The notes: generated from the sequence alone by a model not told the origin. Shown: positions 40,982 through 52,756, counted from the stretch's first letter. The stretch is 62,775 nucleotides of DNA from CBFGWV01 sp965652545 (GCA_965652545.1 CBFGWV010000004.1:1-62775); one strand, 5' to 3'. Numbers and translations: made by a program.

Positions 40982-42421
40982 TCAAATCGCGCGCGTCGCC
41001 AGCAAGCACAGGCCGAACAAGGCCGCCGGATACACGCCCAGCCCCACCATCGCCAGGCCATTGGCGCTGATCAGCACCTGCGTATCCAGAGCGCCTGCCG
41101 GCTTGCGATCATCGCTCGCGCTGTCGAAATACATAAATTTGACCACCCGCAGGTAGTAGAACGCACCGATGACCGAGGTCACCAGGGCGAACACCGCCAG
41201 CGCCGTGTATCCGGCAGCCACGGCCGCCTCCAGGACATAAAGCTTGGCCCAGAAGCCCACGAGCGGTGGGATGCCGGCCATGGACATCATCACCAGCAGC
41301 ATCAACACCGCCAGCCAGCTTGATCGTTCATTCAGGCCTTTGAGGTCTTCGATGTGGTCGATCTCGATGCCCGCCCGCCCCAGCACCAGCATGATCCCGA
41401 ACGCACCCAGCACCATGATCGCGTAGGTGATCGTGTAGAACATGGCCGCCGCATAGCCTTCGGCCGTGCCGGTGAGCACACCGAGAAGAATGAAGCCGAC
41501 ATGCGAGATCGTCGAGTACGCGAGCATCCGGCGCATTTGCGTCTGGGCAATCGCCACCAGATTGCCCAAGGCCAGCGACAAGGCCGCGAGCACCGCGAGA
41601 ATCGGCCCCCAGTCGCTGAGCAAGCCGCCCAGACCGTCGGCCAGCACACGCATGACCAATGCGAATGCAGCGATCTTCGGCGCGGAGCCCACGAACAACG
41701 TCACCGGGGTCGGCGCACCCTGGTAGACATCCGGCAGCCACATATGAAAAGGCACCGCCCCCAGCTTGAACGCCAGCCCGACGACGACAAAAGCCAGGGC
41801 GAACGCCAGAATCAACTTGCCTTCGCTCCCCTCGGCGACGGCCCCGCCGATGGCGGCCAAGTCGATGCTACCGGTGGCGCCGTAAAACATGGAAATACCG
41901 TACAACAACATGCCCGATGCCAGCGCACCCAGGACGAAGTACTTCATCGCCGCCTCGGCCGCATTGCCGGAGTCGCGATCGAAGGCCACCAGCGCATACA
42001 ACGACAGCGACAATAGCTCCAGGCCCAGATAGACAGTCAGGAAACTGTGGGCCGAAATCATCACCATCATGCCGAGGGTGGCGAACAGGCCCAAGGTGTA
42101 GAACTCGCCTCGAGTCAGCCCTTTGACCTTCAGGTAGTCGCGGCTATAGAGGAAGACAGCCGCCACCACCAGCAAGGTGGCGACCTTAAGCACATCCGCC
42201 ATGGGGTCGCGGACGAAGTGCCCGTCGAAGCTGACGACATCGGTGCCAAAGCCTGTGATCACCACCACGGCGGTAACCAGCAGCGAGACCTGCGAGAGCG
42301 CATAGGTCACGTAGCGGCGGGCATCGTCCATCCAGACGTCCACCACCAACACGATGCACACCAGGGCCAGAAGCACCATCTCTGGAGCGGCGGCGGCAAA
42401 ATTCGGGGCCATGAAACTCAT
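40982..42421 (-). CDS. nuoN: NADH-quinone oxidoreductase subunit N
   Basis: The 479-residue antiporter-like membrane subunit starts MSFMAPNFAAAAPEMVLLAL and has about 14 transmembrane helices. The proton-channel motif GVAFKLGAVPFHMW-like (VGLAFKLGAVPFHMWLPDVY) holds the conserved Lys. It is the last gene of the nuo operon; the initiator tRNA follows 59 bases later. Confidence 0.97.
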   Translation of the reverse strand: MSFMAPNFAAAAPEMVLLALVCIVLVVDVWMDDARRYVTYALSQVSLLVTAVVVITGFGTDVVSFDGHFVRDPMADVLKVATLLVVAAVFLYSRDYLKVKGLTRGEFYTLGLFATLGMMVMISAHSFLTVYLGLELLSLSLYALVAFDRDSGNAAEAAMKYFVLGALASGMLLYGISMFYGATGSIDLAAIGGAVAEGSEGKLILAFALAFVVVGLAFKLGAVPFHMWLPDVYQGAPTPVTLFVGSAPKIAAFALVMRVLADGLGGLLSDWGPILAVLAALSLALGNLVAIAQTQMRRMLAYSTISHVGFILLGVLTGTAEGYAAAMFYTITYAIMVLGAFGIMLVLGRAGIEIDHIEDLKGLNERSSWLAVLMLLVMMSMAGIPPLVGFWAKLYVLEAAVAAGYTALAVFALVTSVIGAFYYLRVVKFMYFDSASDDRKPAGALDTQVLISANGLAMVGLGVYPAALFGLCLLATRAI

Positions 42422-42446
42422 TGGTATCGTCCCTAGAGGTGGCGGG

Positions 42447-43961
42447 TCAGAGCTTGGACACGGTGATGTGCTGCACCAGGTTATCCACCGTGGCATGCAT
42501 CACCGACACCAAGGGGTCGGGCCAGACCCCGAGCCCCAGCACCATCACTGCCAACAGACCCAGCATGACGAACTCGCGGCGGTTGATATCCGTCAGCTCG
42601 GCGACGTTGCTGTTGCCGACCTCGCCGAAGAACACCCGCTTGACCATCCACAAGGTGTAGGCGGCACCGAGGATCAGTGTCAGCGCCGCCAGGAATGCGA
42701 TCCAGAAGCTGGACTTGAAGCTGGCGAGAATCACCATGAACTCACCGACGAAACCGGAGGTCCCCGGCAACCCGGCATTGGCCATGGCGAACAGCACGGC
42801 GAAGGCCGCGAACACCGGCATGGTGTTCACCACGCCGCCGTAGTCGGCAATCTGGCGCGAGTGCACGCGGTCGTACAACACCCCGACGCACAGGAACAGT
42901 GCACCGGAAATGAAGCCGTGCGACACCATCTGCACCATGCCGCCTTCGATGCCCATAGCCGCGCCGGACAGACTGCCGGTATTACGCGATATGCCGAAAA
43001 CGATGAAGAAGCCCAGTGTGACGAAACCCATGTGGGCGATCGACGAGTAGGCGATGAGTTTCTTCATATCCTGCTGCACCAGCGCCACCAGACCGATATA
43101 CACCACCGCCACCAGGGACATGGTGATGACCAGCCAGTCCAGCGTCGCGGCCGCATCGGGGGTGATGGGCAGACTGAAACGCAAAAAGCCATAGCCGCCG
43201 ATTTTCAAGGTGATCGCCGCCAGGATCACCGAACCGCCTGTTGGTGCCTCGACGTGGGCATCAGGCAGCCATGTGTGCACCGGCCACATTGGCACCTTCA
43301 CCGCAAATGCGGCTAGGAAAGCGAGGAAGATCAGAATCTGTTCGTTGAGGTTCAGCTGCAACTGGTGGAAGTCCAGAATGCTGAAGCTGCCGGACTGGAA
43401 ATACATGTACACCAGGGCAATCAGCATGAACACCGAGCCCAGAAAGGTGTACAGGAAGAACTTGATGGTTGCATACACCCGTCGCGGCCCACCCCAGATG
43501 CCGATGATCAGGAACATCGGGATCAGCATCGCCTCGAAGAACACGTAGAACAGGATGGCGTCGACGGCGGCGAATACGCCGATCATCAGGCCTTCCATGA
43601 TCAAGAAGGCGGCCATGTACTGCGCCACACGCACCTGCACGACTTCCCATGCGGCAATCACCACCAACACGGTAGTGAAGCTTGTCAGCAGGATCAGCGG
43701 CATGGAGAAGCCGTCGACGCCCAGGTGATAGTTGATGTTGAACGCCGGTACCCAGGGCACCAGTTCCTGGAACTGCATGGCCGCGGTCGCGGGATCGAAG
43801 ACACCATATAAAGGCAGCCCCACCACGAAGCTGGCGATCGCCACGGTCAAAGCCAGGCGCTTTGCCTTGAGCGGCGCATCATCCCCCACGAACAGCACCG
43901 CGATGCCGCCGAGAATGGGCAACCAGATGACAAGACTGAGCAACGGCATTTCGCTTAGCAT
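42447..43961 (-). CDS. nuoM: NADH-quinone oxidoreductase subunit M
   Basis: The 504-residue membrane subunit has YHLGVDGFSMPLILLTSF with its transmembrane residues, AFAVKVPMWPVHTWLPDAHVEAPT and VQQDMKKLIAYSSIAHMGFV, all typical of the antiporter-like subunit M. The start at 43961 has GGAAGAG upstream; 43949 is an alternative. It is one of the proton-pumping modules of complex I. Confidence 0.97.
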   Translation of the reverse strand: MLSEMPLLSLVIWLPILGGIAVLFVGDDAPLKAKRLALTVAIASFVVGLPLYGVFDPATAAMQFQELVPWVPAFNINYHLGVDGFSMPLILLTSFTTVLVVIAAWEVVQVRVAQYMAAFLIMEGLMIGVFAAVDAILFYVFFEAMLIPMFLIIGIWGGPRRVYATIKFFLYTFLGSVFMLIALVYMYFQSGSFSILDFHQLQLNLNEQILIFLAFLAAFAVKVPMWPVHTWLPDAHVEAPTGGSVILAAITLKIGGYGFLRFSLPITPDAAATLDWLVITMSLVAVVYIGLVALVQQDMKKLIAYSSIAHMGFVTLGFFIVFGISRNTGSLSGAAMGIEGGMVQMVSHGFISGALFLCVGVLYDRVHSRQIADYGGVVNTMPVFAAFAVLFAMANAGLPGTSGFVGEFMVILASFKSSFWIAFLAALTLILGAAYTLWMVKRVFFGEVGNSNVAELTDINRREFVMLGLLAVMVLGLGVWPDPLVSVMHATVDNLVQHITVSKL

Positions 43962-43978
43962 TCAGGCTCTTCCAGACA

Positions 43979-45973
43979 TTAGCGGGCGACGATCCAGGTC
44001 AGGAAGGCGAGCAGCCCCAGGATCATGGCGAAGGCATAGTGATAAAGCAGGCCGGACTGGACCTGCCGGACCACGGCGGATAGCCAGCCAACGGTACGCG
44101 CAACCCCGTTGACCAGCAGACCGTCGATCAGCCCGGCGTCGCCGTACTTCCACAGACCGCGGCCGATGAACCGGCTGCCGGCGGCCAGATAGCGTTCGTT
44201 GAAGGCATCGAAACCGTACTTGTTCTCGAGCACGCTGTAGACCCAGCCGGATTTCGCCTTAATGGCGGCGGGCAGATCCGGGCGCTTGAGATAGAGGTAC
44301 CAGGCACTGACCACGCCGGCGAGCGCCAGCCAGAACGGCAGGGTAACCACCGCATGCAAGGCGTAGGAGAACGGGCCGTGGTAGTGCTCCGCCAAATAAG
44401 CCATGGCCGGATGCGCCTCGCCGTCAACGTGGATGCTCGTGGCGAAGAAATCCCCGAAAAGCATTGGGCCAATCGTAAACAGGCCGATGAACATCGACGG
44501 AATCGCCAGCAGGATCAACGGCACGGTGACCACCCACGGTGTCTCGTGCGGCTCACCGCCGCCGTGATGGTGATCGTCGTGCCCGTGGTGCTCATCGTGT
44601 TTGACATGACGGAAGCGTTCCTCGCCGTGGAAGACCAGGAAGTACATGCGGAAGGAATAGAACGCCGTGACGAATACGCCGATGAGCACGGCGAAGTACG
44701 CGAAGCCGGAGCCCGGAATGTTCGCGCTGTGAGCCGCCTCGATGATGTTCTCCTTGGAGTAGAAGCCAGAGAAGAACGGGGTGCCGATCAGCGCCAGCGA
44801 GCCGACCAGCGAGGTGATCCAGGTTATGGGCATGTACTTACGCAGCCCGCCCATGTTGCGAATATCCTGGTCGTGGTGCATGCCGATGATAACCGAGCCG
44901 GCGGCCAGGAAAAGCAAGGCTTTGAAGAAGGCGTGGGTCATCAGATGGAACACGGCCACCGAGTAGGCCGATGCGCCCAGGGCCACGGTCATGTAGCCCA
45001 ACTGCGACAGCGTGGAGTACGCTACCACCCGCTTGATGTCATTCTGGATGATGCCCAGGAAGCCCATGAACAGGGCAGTGATGGCACCGATGACGATGAC
45101 GAAGGACAAGGCCGTCGTGGATAGTTCGAACAGCGGTGACATGCGCGCCACCATGAAGATGCCCGCGGTCACCATCGTGGCGGCGTGGATCAGTGCGGAG
45201 ATCGGCGTCGGGCCTTCCATCGAATCCGGCAGCCAGACATGCAGCGGCACCTGCGCGGATTTGCCCATAGCGCCGATGAACAGCAGGATGCAGATCACCG
45301 TCATCAGCGACCACTCGGTACCCGGGAACACCTGGTACGTTGCATCGGCGAACAACGGTGCGGCGGCGAACACGTCGGCGTAGTCGAGGCTGTTGAAGGT
45401 CATCAGCACCGCAGCGATGCCCAGCAGGAAGCCGAAGTCACCCACCCGGTTGACCAGAAAGGCCTTCATGTTGGCGAAAATGGCGCTCGGGCGCTTGTAC
45501 CAGAAGCCGATCAGCAGGTAGGACACAAGACCCACCGCCTCCCAGCCGAAGAACAGCTGCAGAAAGTTGTTGGACATCACCAACATCAGCATCGAGAACG
45601 TGAACAAGCTGATGTAGGCGAAGAAACGCTGGTAGCCGGGGTCGTCAGCCATATAGCCGATGGTGTAAATGTGCACCATGAGGCTGACGAAGGTCACCAC
45701 GGTGATCATCATCACCGTCAGGCTATCGACCAGGAAGCCGACCTCCATCTGGATACCGTCGGATACCAACCATGTGTAGACCGGACCGTTGAAGTCCGGC
45801 GCACCACCGAAGACATGGTGGTTCATGACCACCAGCGACAGCACGAAGGATGCGGCCACACCGGCGATGGTGACCCAGTGGGCGGCGGAGCGGCCGATCG
45901 CCTTGCCGAACAGGCCGGCGACGATCGCGCCGATCAGCGGCGCCAGCACCAGTGCGAGATAAATGTTCTCCAT
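43979..45973 (-). CDS. nuoL: NADH-quinone oxidoreductase subunit L, with His-rich loop
   Basis: The 664-residue membrane subunit starts MENIYLALVLAPLIGAIVAG, has the antiporter core (KSAQVPLHVWLPDSMEGPTPISALIHAATMV region) and a C-terminal lateral helix. Between late helices, at about residues 450-470, lies a loop rich in histidine (VKHDEHHGHDDHHHGG), predicted to be soluble. It is the distal proton-pumping subunit. The gene is five bases downstream of nuoK. Confidence 0.97.
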   Translation of the reverse strand: MENIYLALVLAPLIGAIVAGLFGKAIGRSAAHWVTIAGVAASFVLSLVVMNHHVFGGAPDFNGPVYTWLVSDGIQMEVGFLVDSLTVMMITVVTFVSLMVHIYTIGYMADDPGYQRFFAYISLFTFSMLMLVMSNNFLQLFFGWEAVGLVSYLLIGFWYKRPSAIFANMKAFLVNRVGDFGFLLGIAAVLMTFNSLDYADVFAAAPLFADATYQVFPGTEWSLMTVICILLFIGAMGKSAQVPLHVWLPDSMEGPTPISALIHAATMVTAGIFMVARMSPLFELSTTALSFVIVIGAITALFMGFLGIIQNDIKRVVAYSTLSQLGYMTVALGASAYSVAVFHLMTHAFFKALLFLAAGSVIIGMHHDQDIRNMGGLRKYMPITWITSLVGSLALIGTPFFSGFYSKENIIEAAHSANIPGSGFAYFAVLIGVFVTAFYSFRMYFLVFHGEERFRHVKHDEHHGHDDHHHGGGEPHETPWVVTVPLILLAIPSMFIGLFTIGPMLFGDFFATSIHVDGEAHPAMAYLAEHYHGPFSYALHAVVTLPFWLALAGVVSAWYLYLKRPDLPAAIKAKSGWVYSVLENKYGFDAFNERYLAAGSRFIGRGLWKYGDAGLIDGLLVNGVARTVGWLSAVVRQVQSGLLYHYAFAMILGLLAFLTWIVAR

Positions 45974-45977
45974 CGGG

Positions 45978-46283
45978 TCAGCCCTTCATGGTGTCCAGAT
46001 CGGCGACGCTGATGGTTCTTCGGCTGCGGAACAGCACCACCAGAATGGCCAACCCGATGGCCGACTCGGCGGCGGCCACGGTGAGGATGAAAAACACGAA
46101 CACCTGCCCGGCCGTATCGCCCAGGAAGTGCGAGAAGGTGACGAAATTGAAGTTCACCGCCAGCAGCATCAACTCGATGCACATGAGCAACACGATGACG
46201 TTCTTCCGGTTCAGGAAGATGCCCGCGATGCTGAGGCAAAACAGAATCGCCCCAAGAATGAGGTATTCGGTTGCCGTGATCAT
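45978..46283 (-). CDS. nuoK: NADH-quinone oxidoreductase subunit K
   Basis: The 101-residue protein has three transmembrane helices. The conserved membrane Glu residues are in LLMCIELMLLAVNFNFV and AAAESAIGLAILV. These belong to the proton path between the quinone site and the antiporter modules. Confidence 0.97.
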   Translation of the reverse strand: MITATEYLILGAILFCLSIAGIFLNRKNVIVLLMCIELMLLAVNFNFVTFSHFLGDTAGQVFVFFILTVAAAESAIGLAILVVLFRSRRTISVADLDTMKG

Positions 46284-46344
46284 CCTTCCCCCACTTGCAA
46301 GAAACCGTTGTCGCCGCGCATGCAGCCTGACACCCGCGTCGCCA

Positions 46345-46950
46345 TCAGCGGCGCTTTTCCGAAGCCATCTTCACCAATGTCACCCGATCGCGCCGATTGA
46401 CCACTACCTGCCGGCCCGGATTCTGGTACTTGGTCTCCGGACGCGTGCGCAAGGTCAGTGAAATCGCCGCCACGATGGCCACCAGCAGAATCACTGCGGC
46501 GATCTCGAACGGGTAGACATAAAACGTGTACAAGACACTGCCCAGAGCCTTTGTATTGCTGTAATCGGCTGCCGCCGCGGGCGGACTGGCCATCCCGGCG
46601 AACGGACTGTCATGAGCGCCCAGCACCAGTGCCATCTCGATGACGATGACCAGGGCGACCGCCGCACCCAGCGGCAGGTAACGCGTAAAGCCCTCGCGAA
46701 TCGGCGTGATGTTGATATCCAGCATCATGATGACGAACAGGAACAACACCATTACCGCGCCGACATACACCAGCACCAAAGCAATCGCCAGGAACTCGGC
46801 CTCCAGCAGCAGCCACAGCGCGGCACTGGTGAAGAAGCACAGCACCAGGAACAGCACGGCGTGAACCGGGTTGCGCACGCTGATCACCCGCGAGGCGGAG
46901 AACACCAGTATCGTGGCAAACACATAGAACAGAAATTGCTCAAAGCCCAT
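46345..46950 (-). CDS. nuoJ: NADH-quinone oxidoreductase subunit J
   Basis: The 201-residue membrane subunit starts MGFEQFLFYVFATILVFSAS (ATG 46950). It includes HAVLFLVLCFFTSAALWLLL and EFLAIALVLVYVGAVMVLFLF, the helix with the pi-bulge in other species. The C-terminal tail is charged and soluble. Confidence 0.96.
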   Translation of the reverse strand: MGFEQFLFYVFATILVFSASRVISVRNPVHAVLFLVLCFFTSAALWLLLEAEFLAIALVLVYVGAVMVLFLFVIMMLDINITPIREGFTRYLPLGAAVALVIVIEMALVLGAHDSPFAGMASPPAAAADYSNTKALGSVLYTFYVYPFEIAAVILLVAIVAAISLTLRTRPETKYQNPGRQVVVNRRDRVTLVKMASEKRR

Positions 46951-46969
46951 TGCGTAGTCTGCCTTGCCG

Positions 46970-47458
46970 TTAGCGATAAGGGGCGTCGACGGCCCGGTCG
47001 GCGGCAATCTGGGCTTCGTACTTGTCCCCGATGGCCAACAGTTTTTCTTTGGTCATGATCTGCTCGCCCCGATTCTCGAAGTGGTAGTCGAACAACCGCG
47101 TCTCCACGATCGAGTCGACGGGGCACGCCTCCTCGCAGAAGCCACAGAAGATGCACTTGAACAGATCGATGTCATAGCGCGTGGTACGCCGCGTGCCATC
47201 GTCGCGCTGTTCGGACTCGATAGTGATGGCCAACGCCGGACATACCGCCTCGCACAGCTTGCAGGCGATGCAACGCTCCTCTCCGTTGGGGTAGCGGCGC
47301 AATGCGTGCAAGCCGCGGAAACGCGGCGACTGCGGCGTCCGCTCTTCAGGGTAGAACACTGTAGTCTTGCGGGCGAACAGGTACTTGCCGGTGAGGCGCA
47401 ACCCCAGCAACAACTCCCACAGAGCGAAACTCTTGACGTATTGGCGAAGGGAATTCAT
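46970..47458 (-). CDS. nuoI: NADH-quinone oxidoreductase subunit I
   Basis: The 162-residue ferredoxin-like subunit has two 4Fe-4S motifs, CIACKLCEAVCP and CIFCGFCEEACP. They hold clusters N6a and N6b, which carry electrons toward the quinone site. Confidence 0.98.
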   Translation of the reverse strand: MNSLRQYVKSFALWELLLGLRLTGKYLFARKTTVFYPEERTPQSPRFRGLHALRRYPNGEERCIACKLCEAVCPALAITIESEQRDDGTRRTTRYDIDLFKCIFCGFCEEACPVDSIVETRLFDYHFENRGEQIMTKEKLLAIGDKYEAQIAADRAVDAPYR

Positions 47459-47473
47459 TGAGCGCTCCCGCCT

Positions 47474-48496
47474 TTAGTACCAGGGACCGAAGCCGGTCAG
47501 ATGGAACACGGCCACGACCACCAACCATACGATGGTCACAGGGATGAACACCTTCCAGCCCAGGCGCATGATCTGGTCATAGCGATAACGCGGGAAGGTG
47601 GCGCGGAACCAGAGAAAGAAAAACAGGAAGAAGGCAATCTTCAGGCAGAACCAGTGCAAGCCGTCGGTGCCCAGCAGCGGGATGCTCTGCAGCAACGGTA
47701 TGCCCTGGAACGGCGACAACCAGCCGCCGAGGAACATCACCGCAGCCAGGCCCGAGATCAGCACCATGTTGGCGTATTCGGCCAGGAAGAACAGGGCAAA
47801 GGCGACGCCCGAGTACTCGACATGGAAGCCGGCGACGATCTCCGACTCGCCCTCGGCGACATCGAAAGGCGCGCGGTTGGTCTCGGCCACACCGGCGATG
47901 AAATAGACCACTGCCAAGGGGAACAGCGGCAGCCAATACCAGTGCAGAATGCTGCCGGACTGGCCATGGACGATATCGTTGAGGTTGAGGCTGCCGGAGG
48001 TCATCAACACACCGACCAGGGCGAAGCCCATGGCGATTTCATAGGCGACGATCTGAGCCGCCGAACGCATGGCGCCCAGGAAGGCGTACTTGGAGTTCGA
48101 GGCCCAGCCGGCGATGATCACGCCGTACACCGCCAGCGAGGTGAGCGCCAACAGGTAGAGCAAGCCGGCGTCGATATCGGTGAGCACCATGTTCTCGGAG
48201 AACGGTATGACCGCCCAGGCCACCAGGGCGGGAGCGAGTGAGAGCATGGGGGCGAGGATGAACAGGAAGCGGCTGGCGTCGGTCGGGATGACCACTTCCT
48301 TGAGCAGGAGCTTGATCACGTCCGCAAACGGCTGCAACAAGCCGAACGGCCCCACGCGGTTGGGCCCGATGCGCGTCTGGATGGCCCCGATCACCCGCCG
48401 TTCCGCGTAGGTGAGCATGGCCACGGTCAGGATCACCGGCAGCAGAATGACCGCGATCTTGATCGTTATCCAGATGAGTTCGATTACGGTTTCCAC
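47474..48496 (-). CDS. nuoH: NADH-quinone oxidoreductase subunit H
   Basis: The 340-residue membrane subunit has ERRVIGAIQTRIGPNRVGPFG and LLQPFADVIKLLLKE near the quinone channel, then AFDVAEGESEIVAGFHVEYS. It links the quinone site to the membrane arm. Confidence 0.98.
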   Translation of the reverse strand: METVIELIWITIKIAVILLPVILTVAMLTYAERRVIGAIQTRIGPNRVGPFGLLQPFADVIKLLLKEVVIPTDASRFLFILAPMLSLAPALVAWAVIPFSENMVLTDIDAGLLYLLALTSLAVYGVIIAGWASNSKYAFLGAMRSAAQIVAYEIAMGFALVGVLMTSGSLNLNDIVHGQSGSILHWYWLPLFPLAVVYFIAGVAETNRAPFDVAEGESEIVAGFHVEYSGVAFALFFLAEYANMVLISGLAAVMFLGGWLSPFQGIPLLQSIPLLGTDGLHWFCLKIAFFLFFFLWFRATFPRYRYDQIMRLGWKVFIPVTIVWLVVVAVFHLTGFGPWY

Positions 48497-48564
48497 GCTA
48501 GTCTCGTCTCGTCATGCCGTCTTGCGACGGCGCATCCCGTTCAACCGCCCGCAGGCGGCGCATT

Positions 48565-50928
48565 CTACGCCGCAATGACCTCGACCGGTCCGATCAATGC
48601 ACCCAGCGCGGTCCCCGCCGCAATGGCCACACAGCCATCGGGAACCGTCGCGTCGACGACCACCGGCAGGCGAGCGGTGTCACCGGCCTGGCTCACCGCG
48701 GCCTCACCACCGTCGGTAAGCTTCAGCTCCTCAGCCATGCGGGCGTTGATCCGCACCGCGACAGGTGGATTCAACGGGGTACCCTGCAAGGGCTGCGACC
48801 GACGCACCAGGGCATCGCTGCGGTAGATGGGCACCTCGCCCAGCCGCAACAGGCCATCGGGGCGATAGGCCACCGGCGCGCCGCAGTCGACCAGGTTATC
48901 CGCCACTACGGCCGCACAATGCGAAAGCGCCTCGTCAAGAACGGCGGTGGAGTCCATGAAGTCGAAGCCGTCCAGGTCGAACTGATTGCCCAGTACTCGC
49001 AGGACCTTCCAGCCCGGACGCGCTTCGCCCACCGGCTTCAGGGCCCCGGCAAAGCCTTGTGCCCGCCCCTCAAGGTTGGCAAAGGTGCCTGATGTTTCGG
49101 CAAACGTCCCCATCGGCAGGGCGGCGGTGATCCACGGTGCCATGTCCGCATCCATGAACGGGCTGATGCTGATCACCGCCTCTGCCGCCGCCAATGCGGT
49201 GCGTGCGGTCTGCGCATCCGAACCGTCGGCGATCGGCTCGGCACCGAACAGCACATAGGCCTTGCGGGGCTGGGCCAGCATACGGCCCGCATCCAGCCCC
49301 GGACTTGCCACGGCCTGGCCGCCCGGCCCGCGGTGCGGCACCGCACCGGCGAGCCAAGCACCGGTCGTGTTGCCACCGGCAGGTACATAACCCAGTTGCG
49401 AGCCCGTGTGGCGGGCGATGTAGACTGCCAGCGCGCGCAAGGCCGCAAATGCCGGGTGGCTGAAGGCCACCTGCCCCACGATCACCAGCCCCCGCTCGGC
49501 CTTGCTCAAAGCCTCGGCGATGGCCGTGTGCCGGCTATCGACATCGACTCCTTTGAGAAGCGCGTCCACCCCCTCAAGCTTGGCGATCTTGCGGCTGCGA
49601 GCCAGAGCGACGGCCACGGCCGCCAATTCGGAGACAAAGCGGGCCGGATCGCCGACGCACTCGCCGGCCAATGCGACCCGGTAGTCGTAGTGGCGCGGGT
49701 TCACGGCCATCAACAGCGCACCGGCACGATGGGCCTTGCGCAGGCGGTGGGCCAGCAATGGCGCCTCCATACGCAGGTCACTGCCAATCAACAATGCAGC
49801 ATCGACCGTGTCGTATTCGATGAACGGCAGGCCGGACGACGGATAGACCGGGTCATGCGCATCGTCGGAGAAGTCGGATTGGCGCAGGCGATGGTCGATA
49901 TTGCCGATGCCCAGGGCACGCGCCCATTTTTGCAGAAGGTAAAGCTCTTCCAGCGTGGCGGTCGGCGAGGCCAACACACCGACCGCATCCGCGCCGTGAC
50001 GGTCGATCACACCCTGGAGCTGGGTCTTCACCGCGGCCAGGGCCTCAGCCCAACCCACCGCCTTGAGCTCGCCGTCCAGGCGGACCTTGGCAGTGAGCAG
50101 GCGATCGTCGGCGTATACGCCTTCATAGCTGAAACGGTCGCGATCGGCGATCCAGACCTCGTTGACTGCCTCGTTGTCCCGCGGCACGACGCGCTTGAGC
50201 ACATTGCGCAACACGTGCAGGTATAAATTCGCACCGACCCCATCGTGCGGCGATACGGCCGGGTGCTGGACGTATTCCCACGAGCGCCCGGTAAACCGCG
50301 ACGGCTTGGCCGTCAGTGCACCGACCGGGCACAGGTCGATGACGTTGCCGGAGATCTCGGACACCAGGCTCTTTTCGACATAGGTACCGATCTCCAGATG
50401 CTCACCACGACCGGTGCCGCCCAGCTCGCGCAAGTTGGCGATTTCCTCGCCGAAGCGCACGCAGCGGGTGCAATGGATGCAACGGGTCATCTCGGTGGCG
50501 ACCAGCGGACCGATGTCCTTGTCGCGAACGACCCGCTTGCGCTCCACGAACTGGGAGACATCGCGACCGTAGCCCATGGCCACGTCCTGCAGCTCGCACT
50601 CGCCACCCTGGTCGCAGATCGGGCAATCCAGGGGGTGGTTGATGAGCAGGAACTCCATCGTGCTTTTCTGCGCGGCGATGGCTTTGGGCGAGGTCGTGTA
50701 GACCTCCATGCCGTCCATCACCGGCGTGGCGCAGGCCGGGAGCGGCTTGGGCGCCTTGATCACTTCCACCAGACACATGCGGCAGTTGGCGGCAACCGAC
50801 AGCTTGCTGTGATAGCAAAAGCGCGGAATGTGGATGCCGGCCGCGTCGGTGACCTCGATGAGCATGGCGCCCTTGCGGGCTTCGAGCTCGCGGCCGTCGA
50901 CGGTGATCTTGACCTTATCGTCACTCAT
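48565..50928 (-). CDS. nuoG: NADH-quinone oxidoreductase subunit G
   Basis: The 787-residue subunit starts MSDDKVKITVDGRELEARKG. It has the N1b 2Fe-2S motif (CYHSKLSVAANCRMCLVEV), the N3/N5 region (CPICDQGGECELQD and CIHCTRC), and a molybdopterin-oxidoreductase-like C-terminal half. It passes electrons from NuoF to NuoI. Confidence 0.97.
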   Translation of the reverse strand: MSDDKVKITVDGRELEARKGAMLIEVTDAAGIHIPRFCYHSKLSVAANCRMCLVEVIKAPKPLPACATPVMDGMEVYTTSPKAIAAQKSTMEFLLINHPLDCPICDQGGECELQDVAMGYGRDVSQFVERKRVVRDKDIGPLVATEMTRCIHCTRCVRFGEEIANLRELGGTGRGEHLEIGTYVEKSLVSEISGNVIDLCPVGALTAKPSRFTGRSWEYVQHPAVSPHDGVGANLYLHVLRNVLKRVVPRDNEAVNEVWIADRDRFSYEGVYADDRLLTAKVRLDGELKAVGWAEALAAVKTQLQGVIDRHGADAVGVLASPTATLEELYLLQKWARALGIGNIDHRLRQSDFSDDAHDPVYPSSGLPFIEYDTVDAALLIGSDLRMEAPLLAHRLRKAHRAGALLMAVNPRHYDYRVALAGECVGDPARFVSELAAVAVALARSRKIAKLEGVDALLKGVDVDSRHTAIAEALSKAERGLVIVGQVAFSHPAFAALRALAVYIARHTGSQLGYVPAGGNTTGAWLAGAVPHRGPGGQAVASPGLDAGRMLAQPRKAYVLFGAEPIADGSDAQTARTALAAAEAVISISPFMDADMAPWITAALPMGTFAETSGTFANLEGRAQGFAGALKPVGEARPGWKVLRVLGNQFDLDGFDFMDSTAVLDEALSHCAAVVADNLVDCGAPVAYRPDGLLRLGEVPIYRSDALVRRSQPLQGTPLNPPVAVRINARMAEELKLTDGGEAAVSQAGDTARLPVVVDATVPDGCVAIAAGTALGALIGPVEVIAA

Positions 50929-50949
50929 GTCTTAGTCCCAGGCCCGCGC

Positions 50950-52248
<1,299 letters not shown>

Positions 52249-52252
52249 GGGA

Positions 52253-52756
52253 TCACTCCATGTTATCGAGAATCTCGTCCACCTTTTCGGGTGTGAGATT
52301 CTCGTAGTAGACGTGATCGACCTGCATCATTGGCGCCGATGCGCAGGCGGCGAGGCATTCTTCTTCACGCTTGAGGTAGAACTTGCCGTCGGGCGTGCTC
52401 TCCCCAAGGCGGATGCCGAGCTTCTTCTCCAGATGGGCCAGGATCTCGTCGGAACCCCGCAGCATGCAGGAGACGTTGGTGCACAGCGCGATCGAATGAC
52501 GACCGCACGGCTTGAGCTCGAACATCGAGTAGAAGGTCGCCGCCTCGTAGACCACGATGGGGTCCAGACCCAAGTACTCGGCCACAGCGTCCATCAGGTC
52601 GGTGGTCAGGAACCCCCGGTTCTCATGCTGTACCTCGCGCAGGGCGCCGAGCACGGCCGAGCGCTTCTGGTCGGCGGGGTAGCGGCCGACCCAGTCGTCG
52701 ATCACATGGCGGGCATGGTCGGACAACAGGTGCAGTTTGCTCTCTTGCGCGCTCAT
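52253..52756 (-). CDS. nuoE: NADH-quinone oxidoreductase subunit E
   Basis: The 167-residue thioredoxin-like subunit has 2Fe-2S cluster N1a ligands in CTNVSCML and in ECLAACASAPMM. The cluster may buffer electrons from FMN. The start overlaps the nuoD stop by one base. Confidence 0.97.
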   Translation of the reverse strand: MSAQESKLHLLSDHARHVIDDWVGRYPADQKRSAVLGALREVQHENRGFLTTDLMDAVAEYLGLDPIVVYEAATFYSMFELKPCGRHSIALCTNVSCMLRGSDEILAHLEKKLGIRLGESTPDGKFYLKREEECLAACASAPMMQVDHVYYENLTPEKVDEILDNME

